Shown here piece after piece: positions 33,254-41,875 of a stretch of DNA of 64,000 nt (its first letter is position 1; the number at the start of each line of letters is the position of its first letter). This DNA is from JAWVFM01 sp963739355. GTDB lineage: Bacteria; Actinomycetota; Thermoleophilia; Solirubrobacterales; 70-9. The notes beneath the pieces were generated by a model. That model had not been told where the DNA came from, ran no database searches, and saw only the letters and a program-made list of their open reading frames with translations. Position numbers and translations under genes: made by a program. The stretch is from the NCBI GenBank assembly GCA_963739355.1, contig CAVUAD010000001.1, positions 186,001-250,000 on the forward strand. Reading direction: 5' to 3'.

Positions 33254-34012
33254 CTAGGCGGAGCCGCCGGCCTCGACCGCCTCGACGGCGACCTCGAGCG
33301 CGATCTCCCAGTAGCGGCGCCCATGCTCCGCGGTGGCCTTCGCCGGGTCGCCGATGGCGCCCACGTCCGTGAGGGAGTCGACGCCGGCGGTGAACAGTCC
33401 CGCGAGCGCCTCGGCCGGGTCGCCGGTGTAGCCGGCGTCGGCGCGGTCCATGTCGACGAGCTCGGGGTTGGTTACCAGCAGCATCGACGTCTCCCACTCG
33501 CCGGCGTGGAGTCCGCCCTCGTTCATCGGGACGCCGTACTCATCGGCGCCCGCCTGGGCGATCCGCAGCAGGGCGCCGACGTCCGTCATCGCGACGACTC
33601 GCTCACGCTGGTCGGCCGGCAGCTTCTCGAGGGCAGCGCGGAGCGGCCCGTAGTTCCCGCCGTGCGTGGGGATCAGGACGATTCGCCGGAACCCCGATTT
33701 CACGAGCGAGGAGACCAGGTCCACAACGATCGCGTGGAAGGTCTCGTCGGCGATCGAGAGCGTGCCCGCGAAGGCGAGGTGGTGGCTGGAGCAGCCGACC
33801 CGGACCGTGGGGGCGACGAAGGCATCGAGGCGCTCTGCGAGCTCGCGAGCGAAGTGGTCGCCGAGCAGCGCATCCGTGGCGAGCGGCATGTGGTGGCCGT
33901 GCTGCTCGGTCGCCCCGAAGGCGACGACGACGGTGTCGCGCCCGGCCTCGATCTCGGCCCGCACATCGGGCCAGCTCAGCTTGTCGAGCTCGACCGCCGC
34001 CACGGCGGTCAC
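33254..34012 (-). CDS. Creatininase-family amidohydrolase
   Basis: This 252-residue protein has the creatininase metal motifs AFGATEQHGHHMPLATD (Glu, two His, Asp at about 30-46), THGGNYGP and GGLHAGEWETS (His, Glu). The family includes creatininase, riboflavin-pathway ArfB and the mycofactocin peptidase MftE; the sequence alone does not decide between them. No mycofactocin or riboflavin genes are near. The GTG start gives VTAVAAVELDKLSWPDV, the usual N-terminus. It lies 61 bases after a double VOC gene. Confidence 0.85.
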   Translation of the reverse strand: MTAVAAVELDKLSWPDVRAEIEAGRDTVVVAFGATEQHGHHMPLATDALLGDHFARELAERLDAFVAPTVRVGCSSHHLAFAGTLSIADETFHAIVVDLVSSLVKSGFRRIVLIPTHGGNYGPLRAALEKLPADQRERVVAMTDVGALLRIAQAGADEYGVPMNEGGLHAGEWETSMLLVTNPELVDMDRADAGYTGDPAEALAGLFTAGVDSLTDVGAIGDPAKATAEHGRRYWEIALEVAVEAVEAGGSA

Positions 34013-34073
34013 GTTAGCGATCGCACCGAAGCACCCGCAATATCTTGACCCTCCAAGGGCACCCCGGCCGGGC

Positions 34074-34814
34074 TCAGCCTCGGTTGTGGTTGACGACCTC
34101 GACGTTGTGCCCGTCCGGGTCCAGCACGAACGCGCCGTAGTAGCCCGGGTGGTAGACGGCGCGCTCGCCCGGCGCGCCGTTGTCCTGGTAGCCGGCCGCG
34201 AGCGCGGCAGCGTGGAACGCTTGCACCGTGGCGTCCTCGCGCGCTGGAAACGCAAGGTGGACGTGCTCGGTGAGCGGCCGCCCGTCGCGGACGAGCGAGA
34301 AGCTGTAGTCGGGGCCGGACAGCTGCACGCGGCCGGGCTCGTCGTGCGTCAGGCGAAGCCCGGCGTGCGGGGCGATCGTCGTGTAGAACTGCCGCGAGGC
34401 TTGCAGGTCCCGGACCCGGATCCACAGGTGGTCGATCTGGCCGTCGGGCACGACGCTCTCGCGCTCCGCGTGAACCGCCTCGACGCTGTTGCCGTCGGGG
34501 TCGAGCAGGAACCCGCCGTAATACGTCGGGCGGTATTGCGTGCGCGGCCCCGGCGCGCCGTCGTCGCGGTACCCCGCGTCGATGCCCGCCTGCCAGAACG
34601 CGTCGACCTGCGCGCGGTCGCGGGCGCGGAAGCCGACGTGGAGCCCACGGGTCATCGGGTGCTCGCCGTCCGTCGGACCGATGTCCCAGTCCTCCCACTC
34701 GACCAGCTCGGCGTCGGCATGACTGGGCTCGACGCCCAGGACGCTCAGGACGGTGCGGTAGAAGCGCTCGGAGGCCTCGAGGTCCGAGACGGCGATGCCG
34801 ACGTGGTCGAACAC
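34074..34814 (-). CDS. Two-domain VOC (glyoxalase/extradiol dioxygenase-like) protein
   Basis: This 246-residue protein holds two vicinal-oxygen-chelate domains. The first begins MFDHVGIAVSDLEASERFY and closes at GGFLLDPDGNSVEAV (about 1-115). The second runs from IDHLWIRVRDLQASRQFY to GAFVLDPDGHNVEVV. Metal ligands (first-strand His and C-terminal Glu) are present in both. Activity could be lyase, isomerase or dioxygenase-like. It starts 12 bases after the aldehyde dehydrogenase stop, so the two are likely co-transcribed. Confidence 0.85.
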   Translation of the reverse strand: MFDHVGIAVSDLEASERFYRTVLSVLGVEPSHADAELVEWEDWDIGPTDGEHPMTRGLHVGFRARDRAQVDAFWQAGIDAGYRDDGAPGPRTQYRPTYYGGFLLDPDGNSVEAVHAERESVVPDGQIDHLWIRVRDLQASRQFYTTIAPHAGLRLTHDEPGRVQLSGPDYSFSLVRDGRPLTEHVHLAFPAREDATVQAFHAAALAAGYQDNGAPGERAVYHPGYYGAFVLDPDGHNVEVVNHNRG

Positions 34815-34826
34815 CGGGCGAGCGCG

Positions 34827-36293
34827 CTAGACGTTCACCGCCACGTACTTGGTGTCGAGGTACTCCTCGATGCCCTCGTTGCCGCCCTCGCGGCCGATAC
34901 CTGACTGCTTGACGCCGCCGAACGGGGCACCGGCGTTGGAGACCATGCCCTGGTTCAGGCCGATCATCCCGGTCTCGAGTGCCTCGCAGACGCGGAAGGC
35001 ACGCTTGACGTCGCGGGTGTAGACGTAGGCGACGAGGCCGTACTCGGTGTCGTTGGCGGCGGCGATCGCCTCCTCCTCCGAGTCGAAGGTCGCGACCGGG
35101 GCGACCGGGCCGAAGATCTCCTCCTTCAGCACGCGGGCGTCGGCTGAGATGTTGCCGAGCACGGTGGGCTCGTAGAAGTAGCCGGCGCCGTCGACGCGGC
35201 TGCCGCCGCAGAGCGCGGTTGCGCCCTTGCCGACCGCGTCGTCGACCAGCTCGGCGACCTTGGAGCGCTGGTCCTCGTCGATCAGGGGGCCGACGTCGGT
35301 GCCGTCCTCGACTCCGTTGCCGATCTTGAGGGCACTCATCTTCTCGGCGAGCTTGGTCGCGAACTCGTCGGCGACGCTCGCCGCGACGTGGAAGCGGTTG
35401 GCCGAGGTGCACGCCTCGCCGACGTTGCGCATCTTGGCGACCATCGCGCCCTCGACGGCCGCGTCCACGTCGGCGTCCCCGAAGACGAGGAACGGGGCGT
35501 TGCCGCCGAGCTCCATCGAGACCTTCAGAACGCCCTCGGCGGCCTGCGCGATGAGCTTGCGGCCGACCTCGGTCGAGCCGGTGAACGAGAGCTTCCGCAG
35601 GCGCGGGTCCTCGATGATGGGCGTCGCGACGGCCCCCGAGGACGAGCTCGTGACGATGTTGAGGACGCCCGGCGGCAGGCCGCACTCCTCGAGAAGCTGC
35701 GCCAGGGCGATCATCGACAGCGGCGTGAGCTGGGCGGGCTTGACGACCATGGTGCAGCCGGCGGCGATGGCCGGGCCGATCTTGCGGGTGCCCATCGCGT
35801 TCGGGAAGTTCCACGGAGTGATGAAGAAGCACGGACCCAGCGGCTGGCGCATGACCAGCACGCGGCTCGCCCCGTTGCCGGCGTTCTTGAAGTAGCCGTC
35901 GACGCGCAGCGCCTCGCCGGAGAACCAGCGGAAGAACTCGGCGGCGTAGGCGATCTCGGCCTTCGACTCCGCGACGGCCTTGCCCATCTCGAGGGTCATG
36001 AGCATCGCCAGCTCCTCGCTGCGCTCGCCGAGCAGCTTGAACGCCTTGTAGAGGATCTCCGAGCGCTCGTTGGGCGTCGTCGCGGCCCACTCGGCCTGGG
36101 CGCCAACCGCGGCGTCGAGGGCCGCCATCGCGTCGTCGGGCGTCGCGTCGGCGATCTCGCAGATCGCCTCGCCGGTGGCCGGGTTCTCCACGGACAGGGT
36201 CCCGCCGCCCGAGGCATCGCGCCACTCGCCGCCGATCAGCAGGCGCTTCTCGACCGTGTCCACCACCGACTGCTCCTGCACGGCAACGCTCAT
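34827..36293 (-). CDS. gabD: NAD(P)-dependent succinate-semialdehyde dehydrogenase-like enzyme
   Basis: This 488-residue aldehyde dehydrogenase oxidises semialdehydes to acids. The catalytic Cys lies in GEACTSANRF (about residue 292) and the general-base Glu in SMELGGNAPFLVF (about 258). Further matches are TPWNFPNAMGTRKIGPAIAAGCTMVVKPA and the C-terminal GVKQSGIGREGG. These resemble GabD/SSADH most closely; the exact substrate is an inference. An AAGGAGAG ribosome-binding site precedes the ATG. The downstream double VOC gene may act on a related metabolite. Confidence 0.9.
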   Translation of the reverse strand: MSVAVQEQSVVDTVEKRLLIGGEWRDASGGGTLSVENPATGEAICEIADATPDDAMAALDAAVGAQAEWAATTPNERSEILYKAFKLLGERSEELAMLMTLEMGKAVAESKAEIAYAAEFFRWFSGEALRVDGYFKNAGNGASRVLVMRQPLGPCFFITPWNFPNAMGTRKIGPAIAAGCTMVVKPAQLTPLSMIALAQLLEECGLPPGVLNIVTSSSSGAVATPIIEDPRLRKLSFTGSTEVGRKLIAQAAEGVLKVSMELGGNAPFLVFGDADVDAAVEGAMVAKMRNVGEACTSANRFHVAASVADEFATKLAEKMSALKIGNGVEDGTDVGPLIDEDQRSKVAELVDDAVGKGATALCGGSRVDGAGYFYEPTVLGNISADARVLKEEIFGPVAPVATFDSEEEAIAAANDTEYGLVAYVYTRDVKRAFRVCEALETGMIGLNQGMVSNAGAPFGGVKQSGIGREGGNEGIEEYLDTKYVAVNV

Positions 36294-36406
36294 CTCTCAC
36301 TCTCCTTGCGCTCTAGCCTCACGTAGAGAGCAGGGTACCCGCGCGCCTGCCGCGGCAGCCAGCGCCGCGCCTAAGGTGCCCCGGGGGCCCTGCCGAAAGG
36401 AGGTTT

Positions 36407-37702
36407 GTGAGGACTCCGAAGGGCTTTGGCAGGGCGTTGACGTGTGCGGCGGTCGCCGCGGCGCTGACGCTTGCCTCGGCGCCGAACGCGTCCGCGAGCT
36501 GGAAGATCAGGGGCCATGGCTTTGGCCACGGGGTCGGCATGAGCCAGTACGGCGCCTACGGGTACGCGCAGCACGGCTGGAACTTCAAGCGGATCCTCCA
36601 CCACTACTACCGCCACACCAAGATCCAGAAGACCAAGGAGGGCCGGATCCGCGTGCTGCTCACCTCCGGCGTGGGCTCGGTCTCCTTCAGCGGCACCAAG
36701 AAGGCATGCGGCCGCTCCCTCTCCGCGGGCAAGAGCTACGCCTTCGACGTGAGCGGCTCGCGGGTGTACCTGCAAAGCAGCTCCGGCAAGCGCCTCGCGA
36801 AGTGCGGCGGCGCCGGCTCGACGCACGGCGGGCGCGCGATCGACATCGGCGGGATCGGCAGCTACCGCGGCGCGCTCGTGGCCAAGGAGGTCGGCGGCTC
36901 GCTCTACATCATCAACCGGGTCAGCCTGGAGAACTACGTCCAGGGCGTGGTCCCGAACGAGATGCCGGCGAGCTGGGCGCAGCAGGCGCTGCGCGTGCAG
37001 GCCGTGGCGGCGCGCAGCTACGCGCTCTCCACCAAGTCGGGAAGCGATGTCTTCGACGTCTACGACGACACCCGCAGCCAGGTCTACGGCAGCCTCGGGA
37101 CCGAGGAGCGCGCCAGCAACGAGGCCGTCCGCAAGACCGCGGGCCAGGTCGTCACCTACCACGGCCAGGTCATCGTCGCCTACTTCTCCTCGACGTCGGG
37201 CGGCCACACCGAGGACATCGAGAACGCCTTCGTCGGCTCCTCGCCCGTTCCGTACCTGAAGGGCGTTCCCGACCGCTACGACGGGATCTCGCCGGTGCAC
37301 AAGTGGAAGGTCCCGCCGCTCTCGAACGCCACCGTCGCCTCACGGCTCAGCGGGCTCTTCTCAGGCAAGCTCAAGCGCATCCACGTGGTTCGCAGGGGCG
37401 TGTCGCCGCGCATCGTCTACGCGCGGGTCGTTGGCTCCTCGGGCAGCTCGAAGGTGACGGGGGCCACGCTCCGCGACCGGCTCGGGCTCATGGACTCCTG
37501 GCTCAGCTTCGGCAAGCACGAGACCGGCGTGCCGGCAAGCCGGTCCCGCCACCACGGCGGTGGCCACCATGGCGGCGGTGGTGGGGGAGGCGGCGTACCG
37601 CCGGGCGGCGGCGTCAGTCCGGGCGGCAAGGACGCCTTTGTGCTTCGCGCCCTCGTCGCGACGGGCCCGGCGGTGCAGCCGCGCCCCGGCGACATGCCGT
37701 AG
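36407..37702 (+). CDS. Secreted SpoIID/LytB-domain protein
   Basis: This 431-residue exported protein starts at GTG after GAAAGGAGG and has a signal peptide to about residue 30. The SpoIID domain shows GHGFGHGVGMSQYGAYGYA near the N-terminus and the core SLENYVQGVVPNEMPASW with ALRVQAVAARSYAL (about 170-205). SpoIID proteins are lytic transglycosylases that cut denuded glycan. The C-terminus is a His/Gly-rich low-complexity stretch. It is not evidence for sporulation, since LytB-type proteins occur in non-sporulating actinobacteria. Confidence 0.88.
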   Translation: MRTPKGFGRALTCAAVAAALTLASAPNASASWKIRGHGFGHGVGMSQYGAYGYAQHGWNFKRILHHYYRHTKIQKTKEGRIRVLLTSGVGSVSFSGTKKACGRSLSAGKSYAFDVSGSRVYLQSSSGKRLAKCGGAGSTHGGRAIDIGGIGSYRGALVAKEVGGSLYIINRVSLENYVQGVVPNEMPASWAQQALRVQAVAARSYALSTKSGSDVFDVYDDTRSQVYGSLGTEERASNEAVRKTAGQVVTYHGQVIVAYFSSTSGGHTEDIENAFVGSSPVPYLKGVPDRYDGISPVHKWKVPPLSNATVASRLSGLFSGKLKRIHVVRRGVSPRIVYARVVGSSGSSKVTGATLRDRLGLMDSWLSFGKHETGVPASRSRHHGGGHHGGGGGGGGVPPGGGVSPGGKDAFVLRALVATGPAVQPRPGDMP

Positions 37703-37704
37703 GC

Positions 37705-38694
37705 CTAGCCGTCGGGATAGGGCTGCAGCGGGATCCCGTGGTTGGTGTCGCGGGAGCCGAGCTCGTATGCCGCGGCGCCCGAGACCTCGACGACGGCGGT
37801 GCGGTGGCCGGGGCGCTCGACCTCCAGTCGCATGTCGGCGATCGAGCAGTTGAGCGTCTGGTGCTCGGGGCCCTTCGGGTCCGCGTAGACCCAGCCCACC
37901 ACGTCCTTCGGCGTCGCCTCGACGGTGCCGCGGACGCGCGCCTTGCGTCCCGGAACCGTGAACCTGCACGAGGCCGGCTTCTCTTCGATGTCGGTGCCGT
38001 AGGCGCTCGTCAACCCGCCGAGCCGCAGCGGCTCGCCGTCGAGGACGAGTTGGCCGTTCGCGATCCAGGGCGTCGTCCAGGGGCCGATCTTCACTCGCCC
38101 CAGCGCGACGTCGAGGTAGTCGCCGGTGCGCTCGCCCAGGTCGCCGGCCTGCAGCCAGATCCACCGCTCGGCGTGCTCGCTGCCCCAGTTGTGGCCCACC
38201 ATCCCCGGCCAGCCGACCAGCTCGAAGCGCTCGCCTCCGAGCACGACCTCGCCGTCGAAGTGGCTGTCGGGATACGGGCTGAGGAGCTTGGTGCGCGGCA
38301 GGCGGGCGCTGTAGAAGCGCTCGCTCGGAAGGTGGAAGAGGGCCTCACGGCCCTCGGTGAAGCGGAGGTCCCAGCTCGCGTCGAGGCCGTCGCTTGACAT
38401 CGAGCCGGTCGCGCGGCCGGGCGAGAGGGTCGCGTTTCCGACGCGGATGTAGGCGTCGTCGCCCGCGGCGAGCTCGGCGGGCCCGTAGGCCGCCTTCAGC
38501 GCCTTGGGTCCCGGGGCGTCCGTGTCGAAGACGGTGAGCCAGAGCGCGCCCGTCGGCTCCTCCGACGGCCGCTTGTGCACGGTGTGCCGAAGCCACACCG
38601 CCTGCCCGCCCCCCGGCTTGGCGGCCTTGATGTAGAAGCTCTCGTAATGCCCTGCCTCGATACCGATCGCGGGAAAGCGCGCCTCCGACCTCAC
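37705..38694 (-). CDS. Lipocalin-like/CrtC-type domain protein (uncharacterised)
   Basis: This 329-residue protein has no signal peptide. It shows regularly spaced aromatic-rich beta segments, for example HFDGEVVLGGERFELVGW, GMVGHNWGSEHAERWIWLQ and CRFTVPGRKARVRGTVEA. The GHNWG-x-EHAERWxWLQ element resembles the two-lobed lipocalin fold of CrtC hydratases, tocopherol-cyclase-like and AttH proteins. I cannot assign a substrate. Its frame overlaps the start of the next gene by four bases on the same strand, and it converges on the SpoIID gene with a two-base gap. Confidence 0.5.
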   Translation of the reverse strand: MRSEARFPAIGIEAGHYESFYIKAAKPGGGQAVWLRHTVHKRPSEEPTGALWLTVFDTDAPGPKALKAAYGPAELAAGDDAYIRVGNATLSPGRATGSMSSDGLDASWDLRFTEGREALFHLPSERFYSARLPRTKLLSPYPDSHFDGEVVLGGERFELVGWPGMVGHNWGSEHAERWIWLQAGDLGERTGDYLDVALGRVKIGPWTTPWIANGQLVLDGEPLRLGGLTSAYGTDIEEKPASCRFTVPGRKARVRGTVEATPKDVVGWVYADPKGPEHQTLNCSIADMRLEVERPGHRTAVVEVSGAAAYELGSRDTNHGIPLQPYPDG

Positions 38695-39254
38695 CCGGCG
38701 GAACCTACAGCGATGCGGCCCCCTTCGCGAGCACGGAAGCGAAACCGGGTCTCGTTCTCCCAGCGCTTCAGCACCTCTCGCTCACCGCGCCGGTCGACGT
38801 CGTCGAGGGCTACGAGCGCGGCCCCGCCCAGCCTGGGGAGCAGCACGGGCAGCGCCGGGTAGCGGGATCCGGCCAGCTCGGGATCGCCCCCCGGAGGCCC
38901 GTCGACGACGAGCAGGTCGATGTCCGTGGGCAGCGCGGCGAGGGCGCGCTCGGCGTACCACGGCGGGCCGTCGGGCGCCAGCGGATGCGCCTCGAGGCCC
39001 GCGTCGAGCACGGTGGCACGCTCGAGGCCCGCCTCCTCCAGGCCCTCGCGAACGCGTGCGGCCCAGGCGCGATCGTGCTCGACCGACGTCAGGGTGCCGC
39101 CGTCGGCGGCGGCCGCCGCGCCGAGCGCGAGTGTGCTCCAGCCGGCCCCCAGCTCGACGACTGTCCTCATCTTCCGCGCCGCGATCAACCCGGCGAGCGC
39201 GTCAGCGTCGCCCGGAGTGAGCGACCAGTCGCTCGGCTCGAGGTTGGCGCCCAT
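38691..39254 (-). CDS. Class I SAM-dependent methyltransferase
   Basis: This 187-residue protein has the Rossmann SAM motif VVELGAGWSTLALGAAA (about 32-48), an acidic motif II (TSVEHD) and DIDLLVVDGPPGG. The last element resembles O-methyltransferase-like domains that handle small molecules. The acceptor is unknown. It overlaps ychF upstream by one base and the lipocalin-like gene downstream by four bases, so all three form one translational unit. Confidence 0.8.
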   Translation of the reverse strand: MGANLEPSDWSLTPGDADALAGLIAARKMRTVVELGAGWSTLALGAAAAADGGTLTSVEHDRAWAARVREGLEEAGLERATVLDAGLEAHPLAPDGPPWYAERALAALPTDIDLLVVDGPPGGDPELAGSRYPALPVLLPRLGGAALVALDDVDRRGEREVLKRWENETRFRFRAREGGRIAVGSAG

Positions 39255-40330
39255 CAGAAGCGGATGGTGATGACGTCGCCGTCGGCGACCAGGTAGTCAC
39301 GGCCCTCGGTGCGCAGCACGCCGCGCTCGCGACCCTGGGCGTAGCCCCCCGCCTCGACAAGGTCGCTCCAGGCGATCACCTCGGCGCGGACGAACCGCGC
39401 CTGGATGTCCGAGTGCACCTTGCCCGCCGCCTCCCAGGCCGTGGATCCCCGGCGCAGCGCGTGCGCCATCGCCTCCTTGTCCTCGCCCGCCGTGAAGAAG
39501 CTGACGAGCCCGAGCAGCTCGAAGGCAGCCCGGATGACGCGCGCCAGTCCCGACTCGGGGACACCGAGCCCCGTGCGCAGCTCCTCGGCCTCGCCGGGGT
39601 CCTCGATCTCCGCCAGCTCCGACTCGATGCGGGCGCTGATCGCGACCGCGACGTCGCCGCGACGGGCCGCGACCTCCGCCACCGCCGCGGGCACCTCGTC
39701 GGAGCCCTCGTCCACGTTCGCGACGTAGAGGACGGGCTTGGACGTAAGGGCGCCGAGCAGGCGCGGCCCGGCGGCTGCCGCCTGGGGCACCGGCACGTCG
39801 CGGACCGGCTCCCCACGGCCCAGCGCCTCAACGACGGCCTCGAGCCAGTCGCGCTCCGCCATCGCCTCCCTGTCCTGCGAGCGCGCCTGCTTCGTCACCC
39901 GCTCCAGCCGGCGCTCGGCCTGCTCGAGGTCGGCCGCGTAGAGCTCGGTCTCGATGAGGTCGATGTCCGCCGCGGGATCCACCCGCCCCTCGGGGTGCGG
40001 GACGCCGCCGGTCTCGTGCGCGCGGACGACGTGGCAGATGGCGTCCGTCTCGCGGATCGCGGCGAGGAAGCGGTTGCCTAGCCCCTCGCCCGTGGACGCC
40101 CCGCGGACGAGGCCGGCGATGTCGTGGAACTCGATGGTCTCGGGCACGACCTTGGATGAGCGCACCGTCGCCGCAACCGCGTCGAGCCGCTCGTCCGGCA
40201 CCCCGACGACGGCGACGTTCGGGTCGATGGTGGTGAACGGGTAGTCGCCGGTCTCCGCGCCGGCCTGCGTCAGCGCGTTGAAGAGGGTCGACTTGCCCGC
40301 GTTCGGCAGGCCGACGATGCCGACCTTCAT
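39254..40330 (-). CDS. ychF: Ribosome-binding ATPase/GTPase YchF
   Basis: This 358-residue Obg-family P-loop protein starts MKVGIVGLPNAGKSTLFNALTQAG (Walker A at 8-15), carries DIAGLVRGAS and ends with the TGS-like domain up to ADGDVITIRF. YchF binds ATP and associates with ribosomes and the proteasome or stress responses. Length matches (about 360). It overlaps the PAP2 gene by four bases (ATGA) and the methyltransferase by one. Confidence 0.95.
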   Translation of the reverse strand: MKVGIVGLPNAGKSTLFNALTQAGAETGDYPFTTIDPNVAVVGVPDERLDAVAATVRSSKVVPETIEFHDIAGLVRGASTGEGLGNRFLAAIRETDAICHVVRAHETGGVPHPEGRVDPAADIDLIETELYAADLEQAERRLERVTKQARSQDREAMAERDWLEAVVEALGRGEPVRDVPVPQAAAAGPRLLGALTSKPVLYVANVDEGSDEVPAAVAEVAARRGDVAVAISARIESELAEIEDPGEAEELRTGLGVPESGLARVIRAAFELLGLVSFFTAGEDKEAMAHALRRGSTAWEAAGKVHSDIQARFVRAEVIAWSDLVEAGGYAQGRERGVLRTEGRDYLVADGDVITIRF

Positions 40331-40887
40331 TCCGGGACCCGCTCGCGGCTCGCGACCAGGTCGATCAGGCGCTCCTCCAGCGAGCGCTCCCCGACCTTCG
40401 GGACGAGCCCCCCGATCGCAAGCCCAAGCAAGGCGCCTGCGAGCACGTCGGAGGGGTAGTGCATCCCGAGGTAGGGGCGAGTGAGGCTGATCGCGGCGGC
40501 GAGGCAGTAGAGCGGGGCGCGCGTGCCGGGGGCGACCCGGCCGTAGGCCGTCGCGGCCGCCAGCGAGGAGGTCGCGTGCGCGGATGGGAAGGAGAGGCTG
40601 CTCGGCGCGCCGGCGAGGGGCGGCAGGCGGCGAAGCTTCGGTCGCGGCCGGCGCACGGCGAGCTTCACGGCGTAGTTGATTCCCACCGCCGCGGGCGCGA
40701 CGAGGGCACCGCGAAGCCAGCGCTCGCGCCGGGGGCGGTCGGTGGCGGCCCCCGCCAGGCCGATCGCCACCCATACGGCTCCCCACTCGCCGAGGAGGGC
40801 GAGCGTCTTGGCGGCGGCTTCGGCAGCCGGCGGGTGGCCACGCGTGCGCATGGCGATGAGGATCTGCCTGTCGAGCGAGCGGCCCAC
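40327..40887 (-). CDS. PAP2-family membrane phosphatase
   Basis: This 186-residue integral membrane protein has the three-part phosphatase signature: KLAVRRPRP, PSAHATSS and SLTRPYLGMHYPSDVLAG. It hydrolyses lipid phosphates such as undecaprenyl pyrophosphate or phosphatidate. The GTG at 40887 has TATCCT eight bases upstream and no Shine-Dalgarno. It leads the ychF-methyltransferase-lipocalin-like unit. Confidence 0.88.
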   Translation of the reverse strand: MGRSLDRQILIAMRTRGHPPAAEAAAKTLALLGEWGAVWVAIGLAGAATDRPRRERWLRGALVAPAAVGINYAVKLAVRRPRPKLRRLPPLAGAPSSLSFPSAHATSSLAAATAYGRVAPGTRAPLYCLAAAISLTRPYLGMHYPSDVLAGALLGLAIGGLVPKVGERSLEERLIDLVASRERVPE

Positions 40888-40939
40888 GCCGGCGCAGGAT
40901 AGGCAGCGGGCCGTCCGCGGCGGCGGGTGAAATGGCGGT

Positions 40940-41864
40940 GTGCCTAGCCGCGAGGACTACGAGCGCCGTTTTCGACGCGCCGGCCTGCCGCTGTTCATCG
41001 CGGGCCACTCCGCGGCGACGGATGCCTTCAACCGGGGCGTGCCGTTCCTGACCCTCGTGTTCGCGGGCGAGCTCCTGGGGGCCCTCAACCTCGGTCCTCA
41101 TCCCTTCCCTGCTGCCGCTGGTCTTCGGCGGCCAGTGGCGGAGCGCGATCGTCACCGCGGCGGCCAACGTCGTCCTGCTGGCGTTGGTCTACGGGGTCTT
41201 CGGGTACGGCCTAGCGTCGATGGTGCGCTGGGCGCTCGCGCGCCTGGGAGGCCAGCTGAGGGCCTCGCTCAGCCTGCTCACCCGCGCCATCCCGGTGCTG
41301 ATGATCTTCTCCGTCGTCCTCTTCCTCACGACCGAGATGTGGCAGGTGTTCACCCACGTCTCGGGCGCCTCGCTCGCGTTCCTCGGGCTGCTCTTCGTGA
41401 TCCTCGGCGCCGCCTTTCTCCTGGCCCGGCTGCCCAGCGAGGTTCGCGACCTCGAGCGCCAGGCGGGGGAGGGCGGCGAGCCGCTCGAGCGCCGCCAGCG
41501 CCTCAACGTGGGCCTCGTCCTGTTCGTCAGCCAGTCGCTCCAGGTACTGACGGTGAGCCTGGCGGTTGGCGCCTTCTTCGTCGCGCTCGGAATGGTCACG
41601 ATCGACAACGACATCCTCAGGGAGTGGATTCCGGGGATTCGCCCCGACGTGCTCGTGACCATCCGCGTCTTTGGCCACCAGGGCGTCATCACCGCCGAGC
41701 TCCTGCGCGTCTCCGGGGCGATCGCGGCCTTCACGGGCCTCTACTTCACGATCTCGATGCTCACCGACGACGTCTACCGGCGGGAGTTCCTTGGCGAGAT
41801 CACCACGGAGATGCGCGACTCCTTCGCCGCGCGGGCGGCGTACCTGAAGCTGCCCGCGCCATAG
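40940..41864 (+). pseudogene. Frameshifted multi-span membrane protein gene
   Basis: The reading frame begins at GTG 40940 (PSREDYERRFRRAGLPLFIAGHSAATDAF, then a span ending GELLGALNL). At about 41090-41094 sense coding jumps to another frame, which continues VLIPSLLPLVFGGQWRSAIV and then VYGVFGYGLASMVRWALARLGGQL to the stop at 41864. Four or more further spans follow, with an amphipathic Glu/Arg-rich loop (LPSEVRDLERQ). One base too many, or two missing, at about 41093 would explain it. The segment between looks short, so a deletion is also possible. It is either a real broken gene or an assembly error. I recognise no family. Confidence 0.7.
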
Positions 41865-41875
41865 AGTTGGGGGCC

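Noticed and set aside
33254..34012. The mycofactocin peptidase MftE as the identity of the creatininase-family gene
   Set aside because: The metal motifs are shared by the whole family and no mftA, mftB or mftC genes are in the window.
36407..37702. Evidence for sporulation from SpoIID- and GerW-like genes
   Set aside because: Both families are common in non-sporulating actinobacteria, and no other sporulation genes appear.
41184..41864. A separate 226-residue membrane-protein gene starting at 41184
   Set aside because: Hydrophobic, family-like coding sequence continues upstream of this start in the same frame (LPLVFGGQWRSAIV), so the piece is more likely the second part of a frameshifted gene.
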